A stretch of 64,000 bases of DNA from CF-118 sp035934385 (GTDB lineage: Bacteria; Chloroflexota; Dormibacteria; Dormibacterales; Dormibacteraceae), in the NCBI GenBank assembly GCA_035934385.1, contig DASYXY010000066.1, positions 5,562 to 69,561 on the forward strand, written 5' to 3'. This document shows, piece by piece, positions 9,204-17,569 of the stretch. Each line of letters begins with the position of its first letter. Positions within the stretch are counted from its first letter, which is position 1. The notes beneath the pieces were generated by a model. That model was not told the DNA's origin and did no database searches. It saw only the letters and a list, made by a program, of their open reading frames with translations. The position numbers were made by a program, and so were the translations under genes.

Positions 9204-10001
9204 TCAGTTGCCGCCGTGCCTCCCCTTGCCATTGACGAACTCGCGAGCGCCGGCCTGCGACTCACCCGAATTGACGACCTTCACACCTCCGTCGTACTCG
9301 GCTTTGATCGCCCGCGCAAGGCTCAGCGACCACTGCGACCTCGCGCTGCGCCGGTCCGCCCTGACCGCACCTTGCGGATGCCGGGCGATGTCTTTCGCGA
9401 TCGCCCTCGCTTCCTCGAGCGCTTGCCCGGTCTCGACGAGCCGCTGCACCAGGCCGATCTGCAAGGCCTCGGCGGCAGTCACAGGCCGCCCGGTGAGGAT
9501 CATGTCGAGCGCGCGCCCTTCGCCGATCAGGCGGGGCAGGCGGATCGTCCCCAGGTCGATCAGCGGCACACCGAACCGGCGGTTGAACACGCCGAGGGTG
9601 GCGCCACGCCCGGCCACTCGAAGGTCGCACCACAGCGCGAGCTCGAGGCCACCGGCGACTGCGTAGCCCTCGATCGCGGCGATCACCGGCTTGTCGAGCT
9701 GCATGCGGGTCGGGCCCATCGGGCCCTCGCCCTTCGCGCCGAGCCGCGTGGCCCGTCCCTGCGCCACCTCTTTCAGGTCAAAGCCGGCGCAGAAGTTGCC
9801 CTGTGCCCCGGTGAGGACCGCCACCGCAAGCGAGTCGTCGGTGTCGAATCGCTTGAAGCACGCGACGAGCTCTACGGCGGTCGCGGAGTTGACCGCGTTG
9901 CGGGCGCCGGGCCGGTTGATGGTTACGACGGCGACAGGGCCGTCGACCTCGAACCGTGTGTTCAGGAGCTGGGCCTTACGGGCGATCCCCAGGCTCCGCA
10001 T
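9204..10001 (-). CDS. Enoyl-CoA hydratase/isomerase (crotonase) family protein
   Basis: 265 residues. VAVVTINRPGARNAVN, NFCAGFDLKEVA and the oxyanion-hole segment AVAGGLELALWCDLRVA identify the crotonase fold, which acts on acyl-CoA thioesters. Glu120 (GGLE) matches the first catalytic Glu of enoyl-CoA hydratase. The second (in FGxPE) is replaced by Arg-Arg-Phe-Gly in VFNRRFGVPLIDLG, so classical hydratase activity is doubtful. The ATG at 10001 lies 26 bases inside the upstream dehydrogenase gene, suggesting coupling. Exact reaction unknown. Confidence 0.85.
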   Translation of the reverse strand: MRSLGIARKAQLLNTRFEVDGPVAVVTINRPGARNAVNSATAVELVACFKRFDTDDSLAVAVLTGAQGNFCAGFDLKEVAQGRATRLGAKGEGPMGPTRMQLDKPVIAAIEGYAVAGGLELALWCDLRVAGRGATLGVFNRRFGVPLIDLGTIRLPRLIGEGRALDMILTGRPVTAAEALQIGLVQRLVETGQALEEARAIAKDIARHPQGAVRADRRSARSQWSLSLARAIKAEYDGGVKVVNSGESQAGAREFVNGKGRHGGN

Positions 10002-11625
10002 CCATGAAGGGGTACCGGTGATCCGTCGGCGGCGAGTAGGTCTCCTTGATCACGCGCGGGCTCGTCCACCGGATCAGGTTCAGGAACGACCCCGCCTTGT
10101 CATTCGTGCCGGACGCTCGCGCGCCGCCAAACGGCTGCTGGCCGACGACCGCGCCGGTGGGCTTGTCGTTGATGTAGAAGTTGCCGGCCGCGTTGACCAA
10201 CGTCTCCGACGCCGTACGGATCGCGTCGCGGTCGCGCGCGAACACCGCTCCGGTCAGCCCGTAAGGGCTCGTGCGGTCGCACATCTCGAGCGTCTCTTCG
10301 AACTTCCCGTCTGGGTACGGATAGACGGTGAGAATCGGGCCGAACAGCTCTTCCTTCAAGAGCCTGAAGTCGGGATCTGTCGTCTCGATAACCGTCGGCC
10401 GCACGAACCACCCGACCGAGTCGTCGCCTCGGCCGCCGGCCACGACCTTCGCTGCGTCGCTCTTCTTCGCGAAATCGATGGCGGCCATGTGCTTCGCGTA
10501 AGCCTTGCCGTCGATGACGGCGCCCATGAAGTTGCGGAAGTCCGCAACATCGCCCTGCGGGATGGCTTCGACGAGGTCGGCCATCTCAGAGCGCATGTGC
10601 TTCCACATCGACTGCGGGATGTACGCGCGCGACGCGGCCGAGCACTTCTGGCCCTGGTACTCGAACGCGCCCCGCACGAGCGCCGTGCGCAAGGCGGTCA
10701 CATCCGCGGACTCGTGGGCGACGACGAAGTCCTTGCCACCGGTCTCGCCCACCAGGCGCGGGTACGTGCGGTACTTGTCGATGTTCTCACCCACGGTCTT
10801 CCACATGTGCTGGAACACCTCGGTCGAGCCCGTGAAGTGAATCCCCGCCAGGTCGGGATGGTGCAGCACCCGCTCGGAGATCTCCGACGGGCTGCCGCTG
10901 ACCATGTTGATCACACCCGGCGGAAGCCCGGCCTCTGCGAAGAGCTCCATCAGGAAATGCGAAACGAGCAGCGTCTGAGTCGCGGGCTTGAACACGACGG
11001 TGTTGCCCATCAACATCGGCGCGGCCGGCAGGTTCGCCGCTATCGACGTGAAGTTGAACGGGCTCACCGCGAAGACGAAGCCCTCGAGTGGTCGGAACTC
11101 AAAACGATTCCACGCGGTCGCGTCGTTGAACGGCTGCTGGCGCAGCAGCTGATCGCCGAAGTAGGCGTTGAAGCGCCAGAAGTCGATGCTCTCGCAGGCC
11201 GAGTCGATCTCCGCCTGGTGCACGGTCTTCGACTGCCCGAGCATCGTCGCGGCGTTGATGGTGTCGCGCCACGGGCCCGCGAGCAGCGACGCCGCGCGCA
11301 GCATGACCGCGGCCCGCTCGTGGTACGCGGTGGCCGCCCACATGCGCCGAGCCTTGAGCGCCGAGTTGATGGCGTCGTCGAAGTCCTTCACCACCCCGAC
11401 TGCGTAGCGGCCGATGCTCAGCTCTTTGCGGTGCGGCGCACGCAGGTCGCCCTTGCCGTTGCCAGCGCGGTGCTCGCCGCCGATGGTCATCGGGATCTCG
11501 GTTCGGGCGTCCGTGAGCTCGGCCAACCGGCCCTTCAGGCTCTTGCGATGGGGATCGCCCGGCGCGTAAGGGCGGACCGGTTCATTGGTCGGACGCGGAA
11601 CTTCGAAATGCCCGTCGGCGGTCAT
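9976..11625 (-). CDS. pruA: L-glutamate gamma-semialdehyde (1-pyrroline-5-carboxylate) dehydrogenase
   Basis: 549 residues, the length of stand-alone ALDH4-type enzymes. It oxidises glutamate semialdehyde to glutamate with NAD+ in proline and arginine breakdown. Diagnostic segments are GNTVVFKPATQT (cofactor region), VGETGGKDFVV (general-base Glu), EYQGQKCSAASRAYIP (catalytic Cys in GQKCSA) and the C-terminal QQPFGGARASGTNDKAG. No proline dehydrogenase gene is seen nearby. A TATTCT hexamer lies six bases before the ATG, suggesting a leaderless message. It shares a 115-base divergent region with the nucleotidyltransferase gene at 11741. Confidence 0.95.
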   Translation of the reverse strand: MTADGHFEVPRPTNEPVRPYAPGDPHRKSLKGRLAELTDARTEIPMTIGGEHRAGNGKGDLRAPHRKELSIGRYAVGVVKDFDDAINSALKARRMWAATAYHERAAVMLRAASLLAGPWRDTINAATMLGQSKTVHQAEIDSACESIDFWRFNAYFGDQLLRQQPFNDATAWNRFEFRPLEGFVFAVSPFNFTSIAANLPAAPMLMGNTVVFKPATQTLLVSHFLMELFAEAGLPPGVINMVSGSPSEISERVLHHPDLAGIHFTGSTEVFQHMWKTVGENIDKYRTYPRLVGETGGKDFVVAHESADVTALRTALVRGAFEYQGQKCSAASRAYIPQSMWKHMRSEMADLVEAIPQGDVADFRNFMGAVIDGKAYAKHMAAIDFAKKSDAAKVVAGGRGDDSVGWFVRPTVIETTDPDFRLLKEELFGPILTVYPYPDGKFEETLEMCDRTSPYGLTGAVFARDRDAIRTASETLVNAAGNFYINDKPTGAVVGQQPFGGARASGTNDKAGSFLNLIRWTSPRVIKETYSPPTDHRYPFMDAEPGDRP

Positions 11626-11631
11626 ATATCA

Positions 11632-11637
11632 AGAATA
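11632..11637 (-). promoter_or_regulatory. -10-like TATTCT six bases before the pruA ATG
   Basis: On the minus strand TATTCT is followed by TGATAT and then the ATG at 11625, with no ribosome binding site between. This fits a leaderless transcript starting at or near the A of ATG. No clear -35 element is seen. Confidence 0.5.
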
Positions 11638-11740
11638 AACGGGGTCCCCGCGAGCTCGCGGCGCAGCCTCGGAGCTCGTGGGGTGAAAGGGTAACCCCAG
11701 GCCGTATCGAAAGAAGAACCCGCCGTCCAGGGAGGCTTTC

Positions 11741-12652
11741 GTGGTGCTCGAATACAGCCCCGGCCAGCGCACAGAGACCGCCGCGCCAGAGCACGTGGCA
11801 CGCACCGTCGCCCTTTTAAGGCGCCGCGGCTACGCATTGTCGCCAGCCCGTCTCGGTGCGGTATGCGCGGGCGGAGCGCTGCCGGAGCAGGACGTGCGGC
11901 GCGCGATTGCGGCCTCGCCTGAGTTGACGATCGTTCACGACCTCGTGGTCGAACGAGACCACATGCCGCGGCTCGACGAGATTCGAGCCCGAGCGAACGG
12001 GCACGACGCTTACTCGCCCCGCTACATGGCGATGACGCGAAGGTTCGTCCGCGCACTCCTGGCCACTGCACCGTTCGTGCGCAGCGTGTGGGTCGCCGGG
12101 TCACTTGCCAGCGGCGGCTTCCGCGACTCCGACGATGTCGACCTCAACCTGGTCGTCGACGACGGCCATCGCCACCTTGCCTACCTCGTCGTGAATGCGC
12201 TCGGGCTGATCCACGCGTTGCGGCACCGCGGGAAGCCGGTCGACGACCTGACGCGACGCCCTGTCGCTCCTCGCCTGATGACCGCGAACCTGATACTCGA
12301 GACCTCGCAGCTGGCGCCGCTGGCGCGCTCCGACGAAGGGATGGCATTCGAGCTGATGGTGTCGCAGCCGATATTCGGTTTCGAGGTGTTCGAGCGGATC
12401 GTCGCTCTCAACCCCGAGCTCCAGCGGCACTTTCCCCAGCTTGCCGACAAGACGGCGCCGCTCCCGATCGATCCACGGCGGGCGAGGCTGCCGCACTGGG
12501 TTTACCCGGCGATGCTCGACGGCGCGGCTCGCGTCGCCGGCAGTGCCGCCTGGCGCTACATGCAGTGGACTCGGAGGCACCGGCCCGAGGCGCTCGCTCG
12601 CGTCGCATTCGTGCGCGAGACGATGCGTCCTTACACGCTGTTCGACTCGTGA
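11741..12652 (+). CDS. Nucleotidyltransferase-fold protein heading the glycan operon
   Basis: 303 residues. VWVAGSLASGGFRDSDDVDLNLVVD carries the GS-x(n)-DxD pattern of minimal (polymerase-beta-like) nucleotidyltransferases, with DVDLN as the metal-binding acids, at about residues 117-141. The N-terminal 100 residues resemble a winged helix and the C-terminus is helical. GTG 11741 has a good GGGAGG six bases upstream, one of the few clear Shine-Dalgarno sites here. Its stop overlaps the GTG of the giant glycosyltransferase (GTGA), so they are coupled. Substrate unknown. Confidence 0.75.
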   Translation: MVLEYSPGQRTETAAPEHVARTVALLRRRGYALSPARLGAVCAGGALPEQDVRRAIAASPELTIVHDLVVERDHMPRLDEIRARANGHDAYSPRYMAMTRRFVRALLATAPFVRSVWVAGSLASGGFRDSDDVDLNLVVDDGHRHLAYLVVNALGLIHALRHRGKPVDDLTRRPVAPRLMTANLILETSQLAPLARSDEGMAFELMVSQPIFGFEVFERIVALNPELQRHFPQLADKTAPLPIDPRRARLPHWVYPAMLDGAARVAGSAAWRYMQWTRRHRPEALARVAFVRETMRPYTLFDS

Positions 12653-15600
12653 CCGCGATCACGACCGGCGTGATCGTCGTGCTGGCGTCGACCAGCGTTC
12701 TGCTGCTGGCCTTCGGCGTCAACCTGCTGTTCCTCACCTGGCGCGCGACCCGCCTGCGCCCCGCGAAACACGATCCCGCCCCTCGGGGCAGCGAGCCGCT
12801 GGTCTGCGTGCAGATCCCGATCTACAACGAGCGCTACGTCGCGGCGCGTGTGATCGATGCGGTCTGCGCCATTGAGTGGCCCGCCCACCGTCTCGAGGTC
12901 CAGGTGCTCGACGACTCCGACGACGAGACGGCGTCGATCGTCGACGCGCGAGTCGCACGCTGGCGCCGGCGGGGCTATCACGTGACGCACGTGCGCAGGC
13001 AAATGCGGACGGGGTTCAAGGCCGGCGCCCTGGCGCACGGCATGATGCTCACTCAAGCGCCGTTCATTGCCATCTTCGACGCCGACTTCGTGCCTCCCGC
13101 CGACTTTCTGCGCCGCACGATGGGCGTGTTCGCTGACGGATCGATCGGTTTCGTGCAGGCGCGCTGGGGTCACCTCGACGAGGGCTACTCCTGGTTCACG
13201 CGGCTGCAGGCGCTTGCCATCGACTTTCACTTCCTCATCGAGCAGGCGGTGCGCTCCTCGCGGGGTTACTTCACGAACTTCACGGGCACGGCCGGAGTGT
13301 GGCGCCGCGCAGCGATCGAGGATTCGGGCGGCTGGAGCGCGGCCACGCTCACCGAGGACCTGGACCTCAGCTACCGCGCGCAGCTGCGCGGCTGGAGGGC
13401 CGCTTACCTCGAGGACCTCGTGGTGCCCGAGGAGCTGCCGGTGTCGATCGACGCGTACCGCCGGCAGCAGTCGCGCTGGGCCACCGGCAGCTTCCAGGGC
13501 GCGTTCCGCCTCCTCATTCCCGTGATGCGAAGCCGCAACCGGCTCGCCGTCAAGGTCCAGGCGGCGGTGCACCTCCTCTCGTATGGGGTCGGCCCGCTGA
13601 TGCTGCTGCAGCTCGCCAGCTATCCCTGGCTGGTATTCGGTCCTGGACGATTCGCACACATCTGGCAGCTGGCCGCGATCGCTGTCTGGATCAACATCGT
13701 CGGCGCGTCGCCGTGGGTCGGGTTCATCGTCGCCCAGACCCGTCGCGGGCGGCCGTGGTGGTCGGGAGTCCCGGCGCTCCTGTGCCAGGTGATCGGCGCC
13801 GGCATGAGCCTCACCGTCCTGCTGGCGCTGGTCCGCGCGCTCCGGGGCGGCGGAGAGTTCGTGCGCACGCCGAAGTACCAGATCGTGCAGCGAGGACAGG
13901 AGTGGCGCGACCAGGCCTACGTGCGCGCCGGCGATCCGCGGGCGCTGGGTGACGCCGTCGCCGGGCTCGGAGCGCTGGCATTGCTGACGCCGGCCATCGC
14001 TGCGCACCAGGGCCTGATCGCGCTTTACACGTGCGTGTTCGCGATCGGTTTCCTCACGGTGGCGACCATGACGGGCATCGAGTTCCTGGAGGTGATGACG
14101 CTGCGCAGGCTGGGGCTGCGCGCTCTGGGCCGCCTGCGCGCCGCTGCGCCCGCGATCGGTCTGCTGCTGGCGGCGACATTGGTCCTGCTCGCCGGGGCCC
14201 AGATGCCGCAGCCGTTCGAAGACGGATTCGGACACTGGCTCATCGCCGCGAACCTGGCGGCCACGGGCCACCTCCATGACCCGGTGTTCGGCATGGAGGA
14301 CACGTGGCTGCCCGGCTACAGCTTCGTGGCCGCGGCCGTGCTCCGCGTCTTCGGGCTCTGGAATGTGGACGCTCTGCGCATCGTCGGGGTCGGCTTCGGC
14401 GTGCTCACGCTGGCGGCCGTCTATCGGCTTGCGGCCAACCAGAGGCAGGGCCGCCTCGCGGTGGCGCTGCTCGCGCTCAACCCTGTTTTTCTCTTCACCG
14501 CGAGCACCACCGTGGTCGAGCCGTTGGTCACCGCGCTGCTCAGCGGCGCCGCCCTCGCCGCGACACGCTCGCGCTGGAAACTGGCGGCCGCGCTGGCGGC
14601 GCTCGCATGCGCAACCTCGACGAAAGCCTGGCTCTTCGTCGGAGCAGCCCTCGGTTACGGCCTGATAGAGAAGCTTGTGCTACTGCTGCGCAGGCCTCGT
14701 GTAATGCCCTCCCCATCTATGGGGAGGGCCAGGGTGGGGGGTGCAGTCCTGGCCATCCCGCTAGCAGCACTCCTGTTACTCCCGTTCGCCTCTAACTCCA
14801 TCGCGCGAGGCTCCCGTGAGGTCGTCTCGGCCATCGCCCGGGGCAGCCTGTCCGGCGACCCGCTCGCCCGCACCGGCGAGCTCATCTCGAGCTTCGGCCT
14901 TGCCGCCCTGCCGCTCTTCGCCTTCGCCGCGCTCGGGCTCGTGATGGCCATCCGCGCGCGAGACCGGGCGGTGCGCCTGGTCTACACGCCTGCCATCGCG
15001 TACCTGGCCGTGGTCGTAGTCCTGGTAGCGGCAGGCACGTACACGGGCAGCCACCGCTACCTCTACCCGGCGCTTCCCTCGCTCGCGCTGCTGGCGGCGG
15101 CCGCGCTGGACCGGCAGCCGGCTGTCACGCGGCTGGCCACCGCCGCCGCGGGCGGCCTGCTCGCCATGGCTTTCATTCCGGTGTTCGCCGGCTTCGCGGC
15201 CGCGAACAACGGGCTCATCGCCGCGGGAACGGCGGTCAGGGGCAGCCCCGGAGCACTCGTCACGGATTCGCCCGTGGCCGCGTATTACAGCGGCAAGCAA
15301 CCGGCGGACATCGTTGGCTCACAGGCGATGCCCCTTGATCGCGACCTGGCGTTGCGGTGGCTACGCGCGCGCGGCGTGAGCGAGCTGGTCGTTGAGAACA
15401 TCAGCTACTACCGCGCCACCACGGTCTTTCCGGAGCTGGCGAACGGCACGCCGACCCCGCCATTTGAGCCGCTTGGCGACCAGCGTTTCTACCAGGCGCC
15501 GGAGGGCAAGCAGGTCTACGTCTACCGGACCGGTGCCGCGCTCGGCCAGCAATCGCTCGTTCCTGGCGTCACGCTGGCGATCGATCCATCACCACAGCAG

Positions 15601-16224
15601 GGCAAGACGTCGCCCCTCGCCAAGGGCTGCACCCTGATCATCGGCGGCTTCAGCGCAGCCGGTGAGGGCATGGGCCTCGGCGTGCCGATCGTCCGCTACC
15701 CGGACGGCTGGGTCTTCCCGCGTTCGTCGACGACCGTCGACATGTCCACGAGCAGCCAGGCTGTCTGGCAGCGCACTTTCGAGCTCGACGAGATGGGCGG
15801 CGACGCGGTGGCGGGCGGAGGCTTCGATTTCACGCCCATCGCCAGCCGCGGCCGCATCGTCGTCACGTACACCGTCGACGCGACCGGCATCACGATCGAG
15901 GTCGAGCCCCTGCAGCTCGCTCCGGGCTACATGCAGGTGGGAATCCTGAACGAGGAGTCAGGAGCGTTCAACGACTTCGCCGACTCGTCGCAGACGCTGG
16001 TCGGCGCGCGCTTCGGCAGCTGGGTGCCGGTCAGCGGCGACTGGGCGCGTTTGCGGTCGGGCAGTCTCGGCGTCGAATGGTCGCTGCCGTCGATCCCAGG
16101 CGCGCAGCTCTACGGAGGACGCGAGGTGATCGCCCCGAGCTTTGACTGGGCCGGCCTTGACTACATCTTCTCCGGCTCGTTCACCGGCGCCCGTTATCAC
16201 ATCAACGTGCAGGAGGCGAGATGA
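12649..16224 (+). CDS. Three-part fusion: GT2 processive-type glycosyltransferase, GT-C-like membrane domain, C-terminal beta domain
   Basis: 1191 residues from GTG 12649. Residues 1-430 form a membrane-bound GT2 like glucomannan/cellulose synthase-related enzymes: IPIYNERY, VLDDSDDETA, FDADFVPP, TEDLDLSYRAQLRG and QQSRWATGS (the QxxRW motif). Residues about 490-900 are hydrophobic, with a GT39/GT83-like opening (FEDGFGHWLI ... EDTWLPGYSF). The last ~230 residues look like an outer beta-sandwich. Known GT2 and GT-C enzymes are normally separate proteins; together they suggest synthesis of a lipid-linked sugar and its transfer outside. A palindrome encodes residues about 686-694. The upstream ORF extension overlaps another gene and was rejected. 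Confidence 0.8.
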   Translation: MTAITTGVIVVLASTSVLLLAFGVNLLFLTWRATRLRPAKHDPAPRGSEPLVCVQIPIYNERYVAARVIDAVCAIEWPAHRLEVQVLDDSDDETASIVDARVARWRRRGYHVTHVRRQMRTGFKAGALAHGMMLTQAPFIAIFDADFVPPADFLRRTMGVFADGSIGFVQARWGHLDEGYSWFTRLQALAIDFHFLIEQAVRSSRGYFTNFTGTAGVWRRAAIEDSGGWSAATLTEDLDLSYRAQLRGWRAAYLEDLVVPEELPVSIDAYRRQQSRWATGSFQGAFRLLIPVMRSRNRLAVKVQAAVHLLSYGVGPLMLLQLASYPWLVFGPGRFAHIWQLAAIAVWINIVGASPWVGFIVAQTRRGRPWWSGVPALLCQVIGAGMSLTVLLALVRALRGGGEFVRTPKYQIVQRGQEWRDQAYVRAGDPRALGDAVAGLGALALLTPAIAAHQGLIALYTCVFAIGFLTVATMTGIEFLEVMTLRRLGLRALGRLRAAAPAIGLLLAATLVLLAGAQMPQPFEDGFGHWLIAANLAATGHLHDPVFGMEDTWLPGYSFVAAAVLRVFGLWNVDALRIVGVGFGVLTLAAVYRLAANQRQGRLAVALLALNPVFLFTASTTVVEPLVTALLSGAALAATRSRWKLAAALAALACATSTKAWLFVGAALGYGLIEKLVLLLRRPRVMPSPSMGRARVGGAVLAIPLAALLLLPFASNSIARGSREVVSAIARGSLSGDPLARTGELISSFGLAALPLFAFAALGLVMAIRARDRAVRLVYTPAIAYLAVVVVLVAAGTYTGSHRYLYPALPSLALLAAAALDRQPAVTRLATAAAGGLLAMAFIPVFAGFAAANNGLIAAGTAVRGSPGALVTDSPVAAYYSGKQPADIVGSQAMPLDRDLALRWLRARGVSELVVENISYYRATTVFPELANGTPTPPFEPLGDQRFYQAPEGKQVYVYRTGAALGQQSLVPGVTLAIDPSPQQGKTSPLAKGCTLIIGGFSAAGEGMGLGVPIVRYPDGWVFPRSSTTVDMSTSSQAVWQRTFELDEMGGDAVAGGGFDFTPIASRGRIVVTYTVDATGITIEVEPLQLAPGYMQVGILNEESGAFNDFADSSQTLVGARFGSWVPVSGDWARLRSGSLGVEWSLPSIPGAQLYGGREVIAPSFDWAGLDYIFSGSFTGARYHINVQEAR
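14706..14729. repeat. Palindromic insertion-like element inside the glycosyltransferase ORF
   Basis: GCCCTCCCC (14706-14714), a six-base loop, then GGGGAGGGC (14721-14729) form a perfect 9-bp inverted repeat, followed by a G-rich tail to about 14741. In frame it codes for Pro/Ser/Gly/Arg-rich residues in a predicted cytoplasmic loop. Similar C-rich/G-rich palindromes are dispersed intergenic repeats in many bacteria; no second copy was found in this window. Confidence 0.6.
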
Positions 16225-17555
16225 GCCCGCAGCGCGCTGACGTCGTACTGGTCTATCCGCAGCGAGCGCCCGAGCATGGTCGGCACTGGATCATGCCGTC
16301 GCTCGGACTCATGTACCTGAGCGCGTCGCTGCGACGCGCCGGCTACTCCGTACGCCACATCGACCACACGTTCCTGGAGCGGCGCGAGGTCCTGGAACAG
16401 ATCGACAGCCTGCGGCCAAGCGTGATCGGCATCTACTGCATGATCACGATGCAGGACGAGGCGTTGTCCCTCGCGGCGCAGGTGCGCGACAGGGCGCTCA
16501 CTGTGGTCGGGGGTCCCTATCCGTCGGGCGAGCCAGAGACGTTCGTCGACAACTTCGACCTCATCGCGGTCGGCGAGGGCGAGGAGACGATCCTCGGCGT
16601 CATGGAGCACCTTCACGACCGGCGCTTTGAAGACGTGGACGGGCTCGTATTCAAGCGCGACGGGTCCGTTGTCAGGACCGAGCCTCGCGTTCGCACCAAG
16701 GACATGAGCAACCTGCCGCTACCGTTTCGGGGCGACATCCCCAACGCGCAGTACATCGATTACTGGCGCCGCCACTGGAAGGACGCGACCACGCCGCTGA
16801 TGTCGACGCGCGGCTGTCCTTTCCGCTGCGACTTCTGCCACAAGTCGGTGTTCGGCGACCTTTTCAGCGCGCGGCCCGTCGAGTCCGTGGTCGCCGAGAT
16901 GCGGGAGATCGCCGAGCTCGGCTATGACCACATATGGATGTCGGACGACCTGTTCACGCTCAACTACAAGCGGACGTTTCAGCTTGCCCAGGCCATCGAG
17001 GAGGCGCACCTGCCGCTCACGTGGGAGTGCCTCAGCCGCGTCACCCACGTCGACCGGGCCTTGTTCGACCAGATGCACCGCGCAGGCTGCAAGCGGATCT
17101 TCTTCGGCATCGAATCGGGAGACGAGAACGTGCTGAAGGAGATGAAGAAGGGCATCACGCCCGACCAGGCTCGCGCGGCCGTCGAGGCCTGCGTGGCATC
17201 GGGCATCAAGGCCGCCGGCTTCTTCATGGTGGGGTACCTCGGCGAGACCACCGACTCGCTGATCCGCAGCATCAACTTCTCGTCGAGCCTTCCGCTCGAC
17301 TACGTGAGCTACACGATCGCGTACCCGCTGCCAGGCACGGGCTTTTATGACCGCGTCAAGGAGCGGAGGCAGCACGGTGAGTGGCACAAGGTGCGGCACA
17401 ACCGCCTGCTGTTCAACACCGACTTCTCCGAGCACAAGCTGCGGGCCGCAATCCTGAAGGGGGCCATCCAGCACCGCCTCAACAAGATGCACATGAAGCC
17501 GGCCGCCAGAGCGTTCCAGCTCGCCACCGACCCGGTGCTACGCGCCCTCAAGTAG
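16221..17555 (+). CDS. B12-binding-domain radical SAM protein
   Basis: 444 residues. The N-terminal ~140 residues (VVLVYPQRAP ... LGLMYLSASLRRAGYSV ... VVGGPYPSGEPE) form a cobalamin-binding-type Rossmann fold. The radical SAM core carries the 4Fe-4S motif RGCPFRCDFC with Cys199, Cys203 and Cys206. GIESGDENVLKEMKKGI and VGYLGETTDSL are typical of this class, which includes methyltransferases and enzymes of lipid or glycan tailoring. The start overlaps the stop of the glycosyltransferase fusion, so it likely modifies the same lipid or sugar. Exact reaction unknown. Confidence 0.9.
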   Translation: MSPQRADVVLVYPQRAPEHGRHWIMPSLGLMYLSASLRRAGYSVRHIDHTFLERREVLEQIDSLRPSVIGIYCMITMQDEALSLAAQVRDRALTVVGGPYPSGEPETFVDNFDLIAVGEGEETILGVMEHLHDRRFEDVDGLVFKRDGSVVRTEPRVRTKDMSNLPLPFRGDIPNAQYIDYWRRHWKDATTPLMSTRGCPFRCDFCHKSVFGDLFSARPVESVVAEMREIAELGYDHIWMSDDLFTLNYKRTFQLAQAIEEAHLPLTWECLSRVTHVDRALFDQMHRAGCKRIFFGIESGDENVLKEMKKGITPDQARAAVEACVASGIKAAGFFMVGYLGETTDSLIRSINFSSSLPLDYVSYTIAYPLPGTGFYDRVKERRQHGEWHKVRHNRLLFNTDFSEHKLRAAILKGAIQHRLNKMHMKPAARAFQLATDPVLRALK

Positions 17556-17569
17556 TCGCCGCCTGCCTG

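Noticed and set aside
9192..10007. Plus-strand ORF opposite the crotonase gene
   Set aside because: Arg/His/Pro-rich shadow of the real gene on the minus strand.
12088..12648. Extension of the large glycosyltransferase to an upstream start
   Set aside because: Overlaps the nucleotidyltransferase in another frame; GTG 12649 gives a proper membrane N-terminus.
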